From Betaproteobacteria bacterium (GTDB lineage: Bacteria; Pseudomonadota; Gammaproteobacteria; Burkholderiales; Casimicrobiaceae): a DNA stretch of 64,000 nucleotides. The notes under the pieces are model-generated. The model worked only from the letters and a program-made list of their open reading frames with translations. It did no database searches and was not told the DNA's origin. Position 1 is the first letter of the stretch; every line of letters begins with the position of its first letter. Made by a program: the position numbers and the translations under genes. Location: the NCBI GenBank assembly GCA_013298695.1, contig JAAFIS010000001.1, forward strand, positions 496,001-560,000, written 5' to 3'. Positions 1 through 8,660 of the stretch are shown here, in pieces.

Positions 1-1108
1 CAACCGATTGTACGTGCTGGGCGAGCGCCCACTTTACGTGTTCACGCACGAGTGCGCTTGTGTGCTGCGTGCGGGCGGCGAGTGCGGCGATCACCTCTGG
101 CGACGTAGGGGCGTTACCGAGCGCAATGGCGACGTTTCGGAGCCAGCGTTCATGGCCAATGCGTCGAATCGCGCTTCCTTCGGTTATTTTCAGGAATTGT
201 TCTTCGTTCCATGAAAACACCTCGATCAGCGTTGCGTGATCCAGTGCGTTGCGCGGCTCGAAATCCGCGAGTGTTGTTCGCTTCGCGAATTTGTTCCAAG
301 GGCATACCAGCTGACAATCATCGCAACCATAAATACGATTTCCAATGGCTTTGCGAAACTCAACGGGAATCGCACTGGCGTGTTCAATCGTGAGATAGCT
401 CACGCAGCGTCTTGCATCCAACCGATACGGTGCGGTGATCGCTTGGGTCGGACAGACGTCGATACACGCTCTGCAACTTCCGCAATGCTCAGCTTGACTC
501 GGCTCGTCAGTCGCCAGATCAAGCGATGTGTAAATTTCGCCTAGAAAAAACAGTGATCCGCGCTCCCGATTGAGAAGCAAGGTGTGTTTTCCGCGCCAGC
601 CAAGGCCGCTTTTCACCGCCAGCGGAATCTCGAGTACCGGCGCTGAGTCGGTGAATACTCGAAACGTGTGCGGCGAAATGCGCTCATGGATCTGCTGGGC
701 GAAGGCTTGCAATCGCTGCCGAATTACTTTGTGGTAGTCGCGGCCAACGGCATAGCGCGAAACATAGGCGCGGGAAGGCTCTTCCAGAACGGCTTGCGCG
801 TCCTGCACATCGCTCGGCCAATAATCAAGCAACACACAAATGACTGAGCGCGTACCCGGCTGCAGCTCGTCGGGGCGCCACCGCTTTTCGCCGTGCGCCG
901 CCATATACTTCATTTCGCCATGTTGTTGCGAATCTATCCATGCTTGAAATCCAATCGCCTCGCTCGACAAGTCGGTGTTGGCGATGCCTACTTGCGCGAA
1001 ACCGAACTCTTGCCCGAGTGCGATGATTTCTTTCGCTACATCGCGCGCGCCGCTTACTTCCGTCTGCGGCAAGAGCGGTGGGTTGGCGGCGGACGAGGGC
1101 ATTGACAT
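1..1108 (-). CDS. queG: Epoxyqueuosine reductase QueG (3' end cut by window edge)
   Basis: QueG is a cytoplasmic cobalamin and [4Fe-4S] enzyme that reduces epoxyqueuosine to queuosine in the wobble base of Asp, Asn, His and Tyr tRNAs. Reading leftward from the ATG at 1108 gives about 369 codons with no stop before the edge. Visible are VFTDSAPVLE, which carries the family's catalytic Asp, then two ferredoxin clusters: CGSCRACIDVCP at about 510-470 and CDDCQLVCPW at about 320-290. The remaining C-terminal part looks HEAT-like and alpha-helical. A second in-frame ATG at 1102 is an alternative start. The start codon overlaps that of the divergent tsaE, so each promoter must lie inside the other gene. 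The family assignment is secure; the exact start is not. Confidence 0.93.
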   Translation of the reverse strand, partial: MSMPSSAANPPLLPQTEVSGARDVAKEIIALGQEFGFAQVGIANTDLSSEAIGFQAWIDSQQHGEMKYMAAHGEKRWRPDELQPGTRSVICVLLDYWPSDVQDAQAVLEEPSRAYVSRYAVGRDYHKVIRQRLQAFAQQIHERISPHTFRVFTDSAPVLEIPLAVKSGLGWRGKHTLLLNRERGSLFFLGEIYTSLDLATDEPSQAEHCGSCRACIDVCPTQAITAPYRLDARRCVSYLTIEHASAIPVEFRKAIGNRIYGCDDCQLVCPWNKFAKRTTLADFEPRNALDHATLIEVFSWNEEQFLKITEGSAIRRIGHERWLRNVAIALGNAPTSPEVIAALAARTQHTSALVREHVKWALAQHVQSV

Positions 1109-1544
1109 GTCGTTGATTGTAGAAACGTCGTGTTATTTGCCGGACGAGGCAGCCACATTGGCCTTTGCGGCGACTCTTGCTACCGAACTCATCCCGCCCT
1201 GTTCAATTGCGCTACATGGTCCGTTGGGCGCGGGAAAAACTACCTTTGTGCGAGGCGTGCTGCGCACGCTTGGTGTTTCAGGTGCGATCAAAAGTCCGAC
1301 CTACGCGCTGGTTGAAACCTACGACACGCCGCTCGGTCCGCTTCACCATTTCGATGCCTACCGCATACAAAATCAAGTCGATTTCGAATCCCGTGGCGGC
1401 ATGGAATATTTCGCTGAAACCTCGATTCGAATGATCGAGTGGCCAGAGCGCGTTGCAGAGTTCTTGGCGTTCGATGCCCACGTTTATTTGCTGACCGAGG
1501 GTGAGGGACGCCGCGTGATTGTGTCCGGTAAGGCGGTGGTTTGA
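1107..1544 (+). CDS. tsaE: tRNA N6-threonylcarbamoyladenosine biosynthesis ATPase TsaE
   Basis: TsaE is the small ATPase that works with TsaB and TsaD to put threonylcarbamoyl on A37 of ANN-decoding tRNAs. The 145-residue product has the usual family length. A P-loop, HGPLGAGKTTFVRG, lies near residues 38-51, followed by the family's SPTY segment, HHFDAYRI and the IEWPER block. I chose the ATG at 1107, because the longer open frame runs back into queG antisense. The gene overlaps the next gene (amidase, TTG start at 1541) by four bases, as in the common tsaE-amiC arrangement in Proteobacteria, so the two are probably translated in a coupled way. Confidence 0.93.
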   Translation: MSLIVETSCYLPDEAATLAFAATLATELIPPCSIALHGPLGAGKTTFVRGVLRTLGVSGAIKSPTYALVETYDTPLGPLHHFDAYRIQNQVDFESRGGMEYFAETSIRMIEWPERVAEFLAFDAHVYLLTEGEGRRVIVSGKAVV

Positions 1545-2917
1545 GCGCGTCTAACCGCATGTCGCGGCGCGACGCACTGCGCGTGATTGCGGGCTTGATC
1601 GCGTCCGGCGCAGCAAGCATTTCATTTGCTGCGCCGCGAGTGCTTGCGGTGCGTGCATGGCCGGGCAAAGCGTACACCCGGGTCACCATCGAATCAGACG
1701 TTGAACTTCGCTTCTTGCTGACTTCGCTTTCCAATCCTGATCGCGCCGTTGTTGATCTGAGTGATGTTCGCGCTGACGCCACGTTTCAGCAAGCCCTCGA
1801 TGCGCTGAAAACCGATACCGGTGTGATTTCGCGAGCGCGCATTGGTCAGTTTCGCCCGGACACCGCGCGGCTGGTGCTCGAATTGAAATCACGTGCTGAA
1901 ACTGCGGCGTTTGTGCTGCCGCCTGTCGGCCAATACCAACACCGCCTGGTGATTGATCTCACGCCGTTGGATGCCGACGACCCGATCGCCGAGTTCCTAG
2001 CAAAACTTGCCGACCGCGAGACGCAGCTTGAGCGCATGCAGGAGGAGGCCAGCCGTGGAACCGGTGGCACCACTGGCTCTACCGGCACTGGGATCGCAAA
2101 AGCGCCTGCTGCGCCCGCGCCGCCAACTGCCGCACCACCGCCTGGACAAAGTGCGGCCGCGCGCCCCCCGCCCGCCTCGCCCCCACTGGCAAACGCGCAA
2201 GCTGGGAAGCACACGCGTGCAACGCGACCGTGGGTGGTGGTGCTCGATCCGGGCCATGGCGGTGAAGATCCTGGCGCCATCGGGCCTGCGGGAACGTACG
2301 AGAAAAACGTCGTGCTGGCAATTGCTCAGCGCACGAAGCAGCTGCTTGAACAAGACAAACGAGTCATCGTTTTCATGACCCGCGACGAAGACGTTTTCAT
2401 TCCGCTCGCCGACCGCGTGCGCAAGGCGCGAGGCGTAAACGCGGATGTGTTTGTGTCGATCCACGCGGATGCTTTTACTCGCCCGGACGCGCGCGGTTCA
2501 TCGGTTTATGCCTTGTCCGAGCGCGGTGCAACGAGCGCAGCGGCGCGCTGGATCGCGGATAAAGAAAACCAATCGGATTTGATCGGCGGTGCGACGCTCA
2601 AAGGCCGCGACCCGACGCTTGCGAAAATGATTTTCGAGATTAACCAATCCATAACCAACGCCGACTCGGCAAAGCTCGGCCACGGCATCTTGACAGAAAT
2701 GCGCGGCGTGAATCGAATGCACAAGGATCGCCTGGAACTTGCGAACTTCGCGGTGCTGCGTGCACCCGATGTGCCGTCGATTCTGATCGAGACTGCGTTT
2801 ATCTCGAACCCCGAAGAGGAGCGCAAGCTCGCGTCTCCGGCGCATCAGCTAAAGCTCGCCCGCGCAATTCGCTCGGGCATCCGGCGGTATCTAGCGACAC
2901 AGGTTGTTCGCGCGTAG
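1541..2917 (+). CDS. amiC: N-acetylmuramoyl-L-alanine amidase, AmiC type
   Basis: This periplasmic zinc amidase cuts the stem peptide from MurNAc when daughter cells separate. The N-terminus carries a twin-arginine signal (SRRDALR, then a hydrophobic run ending SFA), as in E. coli AmiC. An AMIN domain (about residues 35-130, septal targeting) is followed by a Pro/Ala-rich linker (about 165-225) and the Amidase_3 domain. Zinc ligands are visible as DPGHGGEDPGA (His), TYEKNVV (Glu) and VSIHADAF (His); the catalytic Glu is in LIETAFISN. The start is TTG at 1541, with AAGG eight bases upstream and overlapping the tsaE stop; ATG at 1559 is the alternative. Confidence 0.92.
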   Translation: MSASNRMSRRDALRVIAGLIASGAASISFAAPRVLAVRAWPGKAYTRVTIESDVELRFLLTSLSNPDRAVVDLSDVRADATFQQALDALKTDTGVISRARIGQFRPDTARLVLELKSRAETAAFVLPPVGQYQHRLVIDLTPLDADDPIAEFLAKLADRETQLERMQEEASRGTGGTTGSTGTGIAKAPAAPAPPTAAPPPGQSAAARPPPASPPLANAQAGKHTRATRPWVVVLDPGHGGEDPGAIGPAGTYEKNVVLAIAQRTKQLLEQDKRVIVFMTRDEDVFIPLADRVRKARGVNADVFVSIHADAFTRPDARGSSVYALSERGATSAAARWIADKENQSDLIGGATLKGRDPTLAKMIFEINQSITNADSAKLGHGILTEMRGVNRMHKDRLELANFAVLRAPDVPSILIETAFISNPEEERKLASPAHQLKLARAIRSGIRRYLATQVVRA

Positions 2918-3079
2918 AGCGCGAGTTACAAGTGGCTAACGGCAATATCCGTAAAATGCCCTTTTACTCGCGCTGAGAGAATAATTCTCGATATTGTTGG
3001 GCTTACTCATTTGTTAGCGGTAACCCGAGTAAAAATGGGGCTTGCTCGCTGAATATCGTCATCGTGCACAGGCGACCGA

Positions 3080-3108
3080 TTGACAGTTGAGGTCGCGACG
3101 TTTAATCC
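3080..3108 (+). promoter_or_regulatory. Candidate sigma-70 promoter for the Bug-family gene
   Basis: A perfect -35 hexamer TTGACA at 3080-3085 is followed after 17 bases by TAATCC at 3103-3108. This lies about 75 bases before the ATG at 3184 and inside the 266-base gap after amiC. The -10 match is poor, so support rests mainly on the -35 box and the spacing. Confidence 0.35.
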
Positions 3109-3183
3109 GCATCGGGTTTTCTTTTAGCCGCCGCCGACCGCAAGCCGCTACGCTTATTACTTCGTTCGCAACAAAAACTACTC

Positions 3184-4152
3184 ATGAAATTTGCAATCGC
3201 TTCTTGTGTGTTCGCCGCTGGCGCAATGATGTTTACCGCGCCCTCATCGGCGCAATCGTGGCCAACTAAGCCTGTCAAAATCGTGGTTCCTGCGCCAGCG
3301 GGATCATCGCTGGACATCGTGGCGCGCTTGCTCGCTGACAAGTTGAAGGATAAGTGGGGCCAGCCAATCATCGTTGAACCGAAGCCCGGTGCCGGTGGCA
3401 TGCTCGGCGTTGATCTTGCCGCAAAAGCGACCGATGGCCACACTCTGGTGATCGGTTTTCCGGGGCCAACCGCGTATGCGCCGTTTCTCTATAAAAAAAT
3501 GCCGTATGACGCGGTGAGAGATTTGTTGCCGATCGTGGTGACCACCACGCAGCCAAACGTGCTCGCAGTCAACGCAAATCTTCCCGTAAAAAACGTACAA
3601 GAGCTGATCGCGTACGCCAAGGCAAATCCGGGCAAACTTTCATACGCGAGCGTTGGTAACGGTTCGTCGTCACATTTAGCGATGGAGTTGCTTAAATCCG
3701 AAGGTGGATTTGACGCGGTGCACGTGCCGTTTAACGGTGCGCCGCCCGCTGCGCAATCCGTGGCTGCTGGCGACACACAAGTGCTGTTCGCAGTTGCGTC
3801 GGGCATCGCAGGACTTGTTCAAAGCGGCAAGATTCGCCAGATCGCGGTGACTAGTAGCGGACGTTTCGATTCGCTCAAAGATTTGCCGAGCATCAACGAA
3901 AGCGGTGTCAAAGGGTTCGAAGCGATCGCGTGGAACGGGCTTTTTGGTCCGTCTTCATTGGCGCCGGAGGTGGTGGCTAAGATCAACGCAGACGTTAACG
4001 CGGTGCTGGCTGATGCTTCGATTAAGGAGCGCCTCGTTAGTGCAGGCATGGCACCTGGTGGCGGCACGACGCCCGCGTTTCGCACCATGATCGAGGCGGA
4101 TATGAAGAAATGGGGCGGAACGATCAAGCGTCTAGGCGTACAGCTCGATTAG
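3184..4152 (+). CDS. Tripartite tricarboxylate transporter substrate-binding protein, Bug family
   Basis: This is a periplasmic solute-binding protein of the Bug (Bordetella uptake gene) family, which is hugely expanded in Burkholderiales. Members bind small carboxylates and related compounds for TctAB-type importers or act as sensors. The 322-residue product has a signal peptide (cleavage near PSSAQS), then the family's SWPTKPVKIVVPAPAGSS opening. GQPIIVEPKPGAGG, YASVGNGSSSHLA and HVPFNGAPPAAQ are also typical blocks. There is no TctA or TctB gene nearby, so this is one of the many orphan Bug proteins and its ligand cannot be read from the sequence. It stands alone, with a 266-base gap upstream and a convergent neighbour downstream. 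Confidence 0.9.
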   Translation: MKFAIASCVFAAGAMMFTAPSSAQSWPTKPVKIVVPAPAGSSLDIVARLLADKLKDKWGQPIIVEPKPGAGGMLGVDLAAKATDGHTLVIGFPGPTAYAPFLYKKMPYDAVRDLLPIVVTTTQPNVLAVNANLPVKNVQELIAYAKANPGKLSYASVGNGSSSHLAMELLKSEGGFDAVHVPFNGAPPAAQSVAAGDTQVLFAVASGIAGLVQSGKIRQIAVTSSGRFDSLKDLPSINESGVKGFEAIAWNGLFGPSSLAPEVVAKINADVNAVLADASIKERLVSAGMAPGGGTTPAFRTMIEADMKKWGGTIKRLGVQLD

Positions 4153-4273
4153 GGCGCATTCGCGGAAACGTCGTTTTAATTGGGCGAAAAGCGCGTTGCG
4201 ATGATGTATCGAAACTTGATGCTAATCGTATTGCAGCCTGTAAGAATGGGCATTTAGTGACGAAAGCTGCGCA

Positions 4274-4306
4274 CAAAAAAATACCCCGAAGATCAACTTC
4301 GGGGTA
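4274..4306 (-). terminator. Rho-independent terminator of the TPM-domain gene
   Basis: A perfect 10-base stem, TACCCCGAAG / CTTCGGGGTA (4282-4291 and 4297-4306, loop ATCAA), is preceded on the plus strand by a run of seven A at 4275-4281. On the minus strand this reads as hairpin plus U-tract, correctly placed 3' of the gene at 4503-5789. The remainder of the 4153-4502 gap holds one half-site (AATTGGGCGA, near 4179) of the GCCCA palindrome family and nothing else I can support. Confidence 0.85.
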
Positions 4307-4502
4307 GCTAACGTGCAGCGATGGGTTCGCCGCACGGGGGTGTGGTCAAGGGAGACCGGTAAGAACTATCTCCGAATACGTCGCTCGCGTCACCTATCAA
4401 TTGGTATAGGTTGAGCGTTTTTGCCGCGAGTTATCGATGCGGGAATCTCGATCAAAGTCGCCGCCCATCACCGAGAAAATCAATGAACGGTCGAGCGAAT
4501 AA

Positions 4503-5789
4503 TCATTCCGAAGACCCGCCGCCGCCAGAGTCGCCGCCGCCGCCGGAGTCGCCGCCTCCTCCACCCCCGCCCCCCGAATCGCTGCTCCCACTGTCTGACG
4601 AATCACGACCACTGCCACCGCCGCCGCCTGATCGCATTGCGATTCCGACGTGAGACTGGGGAAAGAAGGCGCGCGGCAATTGGTAGGCGAGCGTGGTCGC
4701 AGCGACCAACCAGCAAAGCCCGGCGATCGCCGCAAACGCAGTGTTCACAGCTGCCCCGACCGCTAAATTGAACACAACGACGCCTGATGTGATGATCGCC
4801 GCTATCGGAAACCAAGAGACGTCGACGCGAGGTTTCCAACCCGATCGCCCGCTCGCCGTGGATGACCTCGCACTTTTCTTTCTCGACCGCCGTGGGGGCG
4901 GAGCCCGCGGCGTAATCCTTGGCGTCTCGACCGGCGGACGACCGAAGAATGCAAGCAACATCCAAAGCGGCATAAAGATCCAAGCGATCGCCGCCCACGC
5001 AAACCAGTCGCCATCGGCTGCCCAATAATCGACCGCTGCCGCGGCCAACGCGAGCGCTGCGACTGCCACGGCTTTATAGTTTCTGTTTTCACTGCGCTTG
5101 AGCAATAGCACCGAAAGCGCGGCCAGCACGACCGTTAGGATTGCGCCGAGCAGCAGCGATCGTGACGAGTCGCGATTCTGGGAGCGCGACACGATCACGT
5201 CGGGTGTTTGTGCAGCTGAGGCTGCGGGTGCGCCGCCGGTTTGTAGCGCTATCGCTGGCGGCGTGCCTGCGTTTCGTTCACGATAGATTTGCGCGATGAG
5301 AGCATTGACGCCGACCGCCGCCGCTGCGAACGGCCCATTCGTTTCTAACGCAGGCCGCACGGCTTCGGCGAGCGTGCGCTTCGCCAATACGTCTGGGATC
5401 GCGCCTTCGAGCCCGTAGCCCGTATGAATGCGCATTTTTCGCGAGCCGTTATTCGGAGCGAATAACAGCAGCGCACCGTCATCAACGCCTTTGCGACCGA
5501 GCTTCCATTCCGCGAACACCCGTTGGGCGAAGCTTTCGATGGGTTCAGGATCGGTGTGGTCAACCCAGAGCACCGCTAACTGCGCGCCAGTGTCGCGGTT
5601 CAGCTGGCGCAGCGTTGCCAGCATTTGCTCCTGATCGCTGCTCTCAATGCGACCGGTGGTATCGACCACGTAAGAGCGCATCGGCGGCACCGGCAGCAAA
5701 TCCCCTGCCGCGCAGGCTATTGTTGCGGCCACACCAAGTGTTGCCGCCAGCAGCACCATTTGCCCTACGAATTGCATAATTTTTTTCAT
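4503..5789 (-). CDS. TPM-domain (YgcG-like) membrane protein with Gly/Ser tail
   Basis: The 428-residue protein has a signal peptide (MKKIMQF through IACAAG), then a TPM domain at about residues 35-185. Typical TPM blocks are visible: VVDTTGRIESSDQ, VFAEWKLGRKGVDDGALLLFAP and RIHTGYGLEGAIPD. Several hydrophobic segments follow (about 210-390), separated by a basic Arg/Pro/Ser-rich loop. The end is almost pure Gly/Ser/Asp, as in many YgcG proteins. TPM domains are found in phosphatases of the thylakoid and in bacterial membrane proteins, often beside lemA; no lemA is present here. The biochemical role is therefore open. A terminator lies 200 bases downstream. Confidence 0.8.
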   Translation of the reverse strand: MKKIMQFVGQMVLLAATLGVAATIACAAGDLLPVPPMRSYVVDTTGRIESSDQEQMLATLRQLNRDTGAQLAVLWVDHTDPEPIESFAQRVFAEWKLGRKGVDDGALLLFAPNNGSRKMRIHTGYGLEGAIPDVLAKRTLAEAVRPALETNGPFAAAAVGVNALIAQIYRERNAGTPPAIALQTGGAPAASAAQTPDVIVSRSQNRDSSRSLLLGAILTVVLAALSVLLLKRSENRNYKAVAVAALALAAAAVDYWAADGDWFAWAAIAWIFMPLWMLLAFFGRPPVETPRITPRAPPPRRSRKKSARSSTASGRSGWKPRVDVSWFPIAAIITSGVVVFNLAVGAAVNTAFAAIAGLCWLVAATTLAYQLPRAFFPQSHVGIAMRSGGGGGSGRDSSDSGSSDSGGGGGGGGDSGGGGDSGGGGSSE

Positions 5790-6029
5790 CGCGCCCCCTT
5801 GGTTTGCCGAACTTCTCGCCTATTCGACGTGAGTCAATGCTGCGCTCATGATGGTTCAGACGAAAACAAACGAAAAGCCGCGCCACAGGGCAACACCAAC
5901 GAGCGACGAAGACGTTGTCGCGCCCCGCGTTCCCTGCGCTACCGCGCTTGCGCTTCGCGAGACGCAATGACGCACCTGCAGCGACCAATTGATAGTATGC
6001 AGAGATTCAACCTCCGTTTGGAATGTCTT

Positions 6030-7028
6030 ATGAAATACAACCGCCTCGGCGCATCAAATCTGCGCGTCTCCGCGCTTTGTCTGGGCACCATGATGTTCGG
6101 CGATCAAACTGATGAAGCCGAGTCGTTTCGTATCGTCCATCACGCGCGCGAGCAGGGCGTGAATTTCATCGACACCGCAGATGTGTACTCCATCGGCAAA
6201 AGCGAAATGATCACCGGCAAGACGATCGCCAGTGAGCGCGATCATTGGGTGCTTGCAACGAAATGCGGCAACAAAATGGACGACGCGAATCCTAATATGT
6301 GGCGGCATTCGCGCAAATGGATTGTGCAGGCTTGTGAAGCATCACTTAAGCGGCTCAACACCGACTACATCGATATCTATTACCTGCACCGCGATTTTGA
6401 GGAAGACAGCGTTGAAGAAACGGTCGCCGCGATGGGTGATCTCATTCGTTGCGGGAAGATTCGTTACTTTGCGCTCTCGAATTTTCGCGGTTGGCGGATC
6501 GCAGAGGTGGTTGCGGAATGCAAGCGCCAAGGCGTCACGCTGCCGGTAGTGTGTCAGCCGTATTACAACTTGCTCAATCGTTTGCCCGAAGTGGAAATTC
6601 TTCCGGCTTGCGGGTATCACGGGCTTGGCGTCGTCCCGTATTCACCGATTGCTCGCGGCGTGTTAACCGGCAAATACAAGCCCGGCGGCGAAGTGCCAGA
6701 GGGTTCACGCGCGGCACGCAGCGACCGCCGCTTCATGCAAACCGAGTGGCGCGAAGAGTCGCTAGTGATCGCCGAAAAACTTGGGGTGCACGCCGATGCG
6801 CGCGGCATCAGCCTTGTTCAATTTGCGACGGCGTGGGTGCTTGCGAATCGGTTCGTTTCAAGCGTGATCGCCGGGCCGAAAACGCTTGAGCAATTTAAAC
6901 CGTACTTCGGTGCGCTAGATTATGTTTGGACCGAGGCGGACGAAGCCATTGTTGATTCGCTAGTGCCAAAGGGCCACCCGAGCACGCCTGGCTATCACGA
7001 TCCGATGTACCCATTCGTTGGGCGGTAG
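6030..7028 (+). CDS. Aldo/keto reductase
   Basis: This is a cytoplasmic NADPH-dependent oxidoreductase of the AKR superfamily (TIM barrel). The 332-residue length is normal. The catalytic tetrad is visible: Asp in FIDTADVYS, Tyr in the same block, Lys in LATKCGNK and His in YYLHRDFE. The coenzyme-binding end contains VIAGPKTLEQF. I chose the ATG at 6030 (MKYNRLGASNLRVSALCLG), which matches the family's start; the open frame reaches back to 5625 but that part is antisense to the TPM gene. No strong ribosome site is seen. The substrate is unknown. A bidirectional terminator separates it from the convergent phasin gene. Confidence 0.9.
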   Translation: MKYNRLGASNLRVSALCLGTMMFGDQTDEAESFRIVHHAREQGVNFIDTADVYSIGKSEMITGKTIASERDHWVLATKCGNKMDDANPNMWRHSRKWIVQACEASLKRLNTDYIDIYYLHRDFEEDSVEETVAAMGDLIRCGKIRYFALSNFRGWRIAEVVAECKRQGVTLPVVCQPYYNLLNRLPEVEILPACGYHGLGVVPYSPIARGVLTGKYKPGGEVPEGSRAARSDRRFMQTEWREESLVIAEKLGVHADARGISLVQFATAWVLANRFVSSVIAGPKTLEQFKPYFGALDYVWTEADEAIVDSLVPKGHPSTPGYHDPMYPFVGR

Positions 7029-7040
7029 AGGCGCATGACA

Positions 7041-7081
7041 AATAAAAAAAGCCGCTCGGCTTTCGCCTGAGCGGCTCTTTT
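7041..7081. terminator. Bidirectional intrinsic terminator
   Basis: The stem AGCCGCTC (7050-7057) / GAGCGGCT (7069-7076) has an 11-base loop. It is flanked by seven A upstream (7044-7050) and CTTTT downstream, so it can end transcripts from both sides. It sits between the aldo/keto reductase (plus) and the phasin gene (minus), which converge here. Confidence 0.88.
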
Positions 7082-7095
7082 AAGTTTGCGGCGAA

Positions 7096-7629
7096 TTAAC
7101 GGCGCTTTGGCGCGGCTTTGGCGGCAGCTTTTACCTGCGTACCAGCGTATTCAACGCCCTCTTTCGTTGCCTTAGCAACGGTTTCAAATGCTGCCATCGA
7201 AGTCTCGACCGCAGCTTTCATTGCCGACATCGCGTATTCAGCGCCCGGAACGTTTTGCGGCGCAGCCTTGGCCATACGGTCAAGGTTTGCAACGAACGTT
7301 TTTGCAGCCTCAGCAGCTTGCTGTTCGGCAAACGAGAACGCTTCGGTTTGAGCCGACGCCATCATGTCAAGCGCAGCGCGTGACGTCGAGGCCGCCCAAT
7401 CGGCTTTTTCTTCGAGTTGCTTAGCGCGCAGAGGCACCAAATCTTGAGGCGCTTTTACGCCAGCGAGCGCGTGCAAATCGGCGCTGGTTGCAGCGGCGAA
7501 TTCGTTTGCGGCTTTAACGCTGAATGCAGAGGCTTTGGTGCTGAACGCAACGGCACTGTCCATGCCCTTGAGCACGTTAGCCATGTAAGCACGGTTCATT
7601 TCTGCGACTTGTTCAAATACTGGAAACAT
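7096..7629 (-). CDS. phaP: Phasin, polyhydroxyalkanoate granule coat protein
   Basis: Phasins coat intracellular polyhydroxybutyrate granules and set their size and number. The 177-residue product is rich in Ala, Lys and Glu, has no Cys, and is predicted to be almost all helical. It fits the phasin_2 family, for example MFPVFEQVAEMNRAYM at the start, ADLHALAGVKAPQDLV in the middle and an AKAAPKRR end. A strong ribosome site AGGAGT lies seven bases before the ATG. The gene faces away from phaR across a 262-base regulatory gap with operator-like repeats, the arrangement expected if PhaR represses phaP until granules form. Confidence 0.9.
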   Translation of the reverse strand: MFPVFEQVAEMNRAYMANVLKGMDSAVAFSTKASAFSVKAANEFAAATSADLHALAGVKAPQDLVPLRAKQLEEKADWAASTSRAALDMMASAQTEAFSFAEQQAAEAAKTFVANLDRMAKAAPQNVPGAEYAMSAMKAAVETSMAAFETVAKATKEGVEYAGTQVKAAAKAAPKRR

Positions 7630-7701
7630 GATGAGACTCCTAAGTTAGTCATCGAACGCAGCGCCGAGAGAAGGCCGAGAGAAGGACTAGAAGCCAACTT
7701 A

Positions 7702-7773
7702 TGCTGCATTGCACAAAACGAATGATAGGGTCGATTGAATCGCGAATCAAGTCATTTTTGTTGCAATGCAGCA
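7702..7773. promoter_or_regulatory. Two PhaR operator candidates in inverted orientation
   Basis: TGCTGCATTGCA at 7702-7713 and its exact reverse complement TGCAATGCAGCA at 7762-7773 lie 48 bases apart, upstream of phaP. PhaR-type repressors are known to bind TGC-rich sites of this kind, so these are probably the phaP operators. That is an inference from the match and the position. Confidence 0.6.
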
Positions 7774-7861
7774 AAATAGAGCCAGCCTTCAGGTTATGGC
7801 GCAGGCGGCGGGGCGTGCGGAAACGCGAACGCTGCGCGGCGCATCGTATACACCTCTAAAA

Positions 7862-7877
7862 TTGCAGCAGTGCACAA
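7862..7877. promoter_or_regulatory. Third PhaR-like operator at the phaR ribosome site
   Basis: TGCAGCAGTGCACAA (7863-7877) matches 13 of 15 bases of the phaP-proximal site TGCTGCATTGCACAA. It ends a few bases before the phaR ribosome site AAGGAG (about 7881). The position suggests that PhaR represses its own gene. Confidence 0.5.
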
Positions 7878-7891
7878 TTTAAGGAGCCATC

Positions 7892-8491
7892 ATGGCGACC
7901 AAAGCAGGTTTCGGCGCGCGAGCGACTAATCGTGGCATACGGATTATTAAGAAGTATCCCAACCGTCGTTTGTATGACACCGCAACCAGCGGCTACATCA
8001 CGCTGGCCGACGTGCGCCAGATGGTTGTAGAGAACACGGCCTTCCAAGTGCGCGACGCGAAGTCGAACGAAGAAATCACGCGGCAAATTTTGCTGCAGAT
8101 CATCCTTGAGGAAGAGGCCGCAGGTGTGCCCATGTTCTCAAACGACATGCTCGCGCAAATGATTCGCTTCTACGCAACTGCAATGCAGGGCGTAGTTGGT
8201 GGCATTTTTGAACAAAACGTGCGTGCGTTTACCGATTTTCAGCGCAAGATGGCTGAACAGGGTGCGGGTGTCGGCGGCGCGGTTGACCCTACAAAAATGG
8301 GCAGCGAAGTCTGGCAGCAGTTCATGCAGATGCAAGCCCCAGCAATGCAAGGCGTGATGGGAAACTATCTCGAACAGTCCACCAAGATGTTTATGGACAT
8401 GCAGCAAAAGATGCAGGAAAGCACCAAGCAATTTTTTCCGGCTTTCACGATGCCGGGATTTCCAGGGTTTCCTGGCGGGGACAAAAAGTAG
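7892..8491 (+). CDS. phaR: Polyhydroxyalkanoate synthesis repressor PhaR
   Basis: PhaR is a DNA-binding repressor that also binds nascent polyhydroxybutyrate, so it leaves its operators when granules start to form. The 199-residue product carries the diagnostic N-terminal domain: IRIIKKYPNRRLYDTATSGYI (about 17-37), then DVRQMVVENTAFQVRDAKS. A PHB-accumulation domain follows (ILLQIILEEEAAG, MLAQMIRFYA). The C-terminus is Met/Gln-rich and helical, then FPGFPGG. A clear ribosome site AAGGAG precedes the ATG. An operator-like repeat overlaps the 5' leader, which suggests autoregulation. No phaC, phaA or phaB lies in the window. Confidence 0.95.
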   Translation: MATKAGFGARATNRGIRIIKKYPNRRLYDTATSGYITLADVRQMVVENTAFQVRDAKSNEEITRQILLQIILEEEAAGVPMFSNDMLAQMIRFYATAMQGVVGGIFEQNVRAFTDFQRKMAEQGAGVGGAVDPTKMGSEVWQQFMQMQAPAMQGVMGNYLEQSTKMFMDMQQKMQESTKQFFPAFTMPGFPGFPGGDKK

Positions 8492-8520
8492 ACGCGTTTT
8501 AGCGAATACTTTCGAGCGTT

Positions 8521-8622
8521 GTCGTTCCCGCGAAAGCGGGGATCCATCGCCGACTTACTTTCCCGTGGTTACTTATTTTTGATCTGTATGCATCAATGGA
8601 TTCCCGCCATCGCGGGAATGAC
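8521..8622. repeat. REP-like repeat, inverted pair 1
   Basis: A forward copy at 8521-8549 (core TTCCCGCGAAAGCGGGGATCC) and an inverted copy at 8596-8622 (core GGATTCCCGCCATCGCGGGA) are separated by about 46 bases. Each copy is itself a small hairpin, and together they can form a long one. Two further pairs of the same family lie at 54281-54380 and 56646-57067. The pair fills most of the phaR-rimO gap and may attenuate read-through. Confidence 0.85.
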
Positions 8623-8660
8623 GCTGCGGCGATCACTGCAATTTCAATTTCCCCAAAGCT

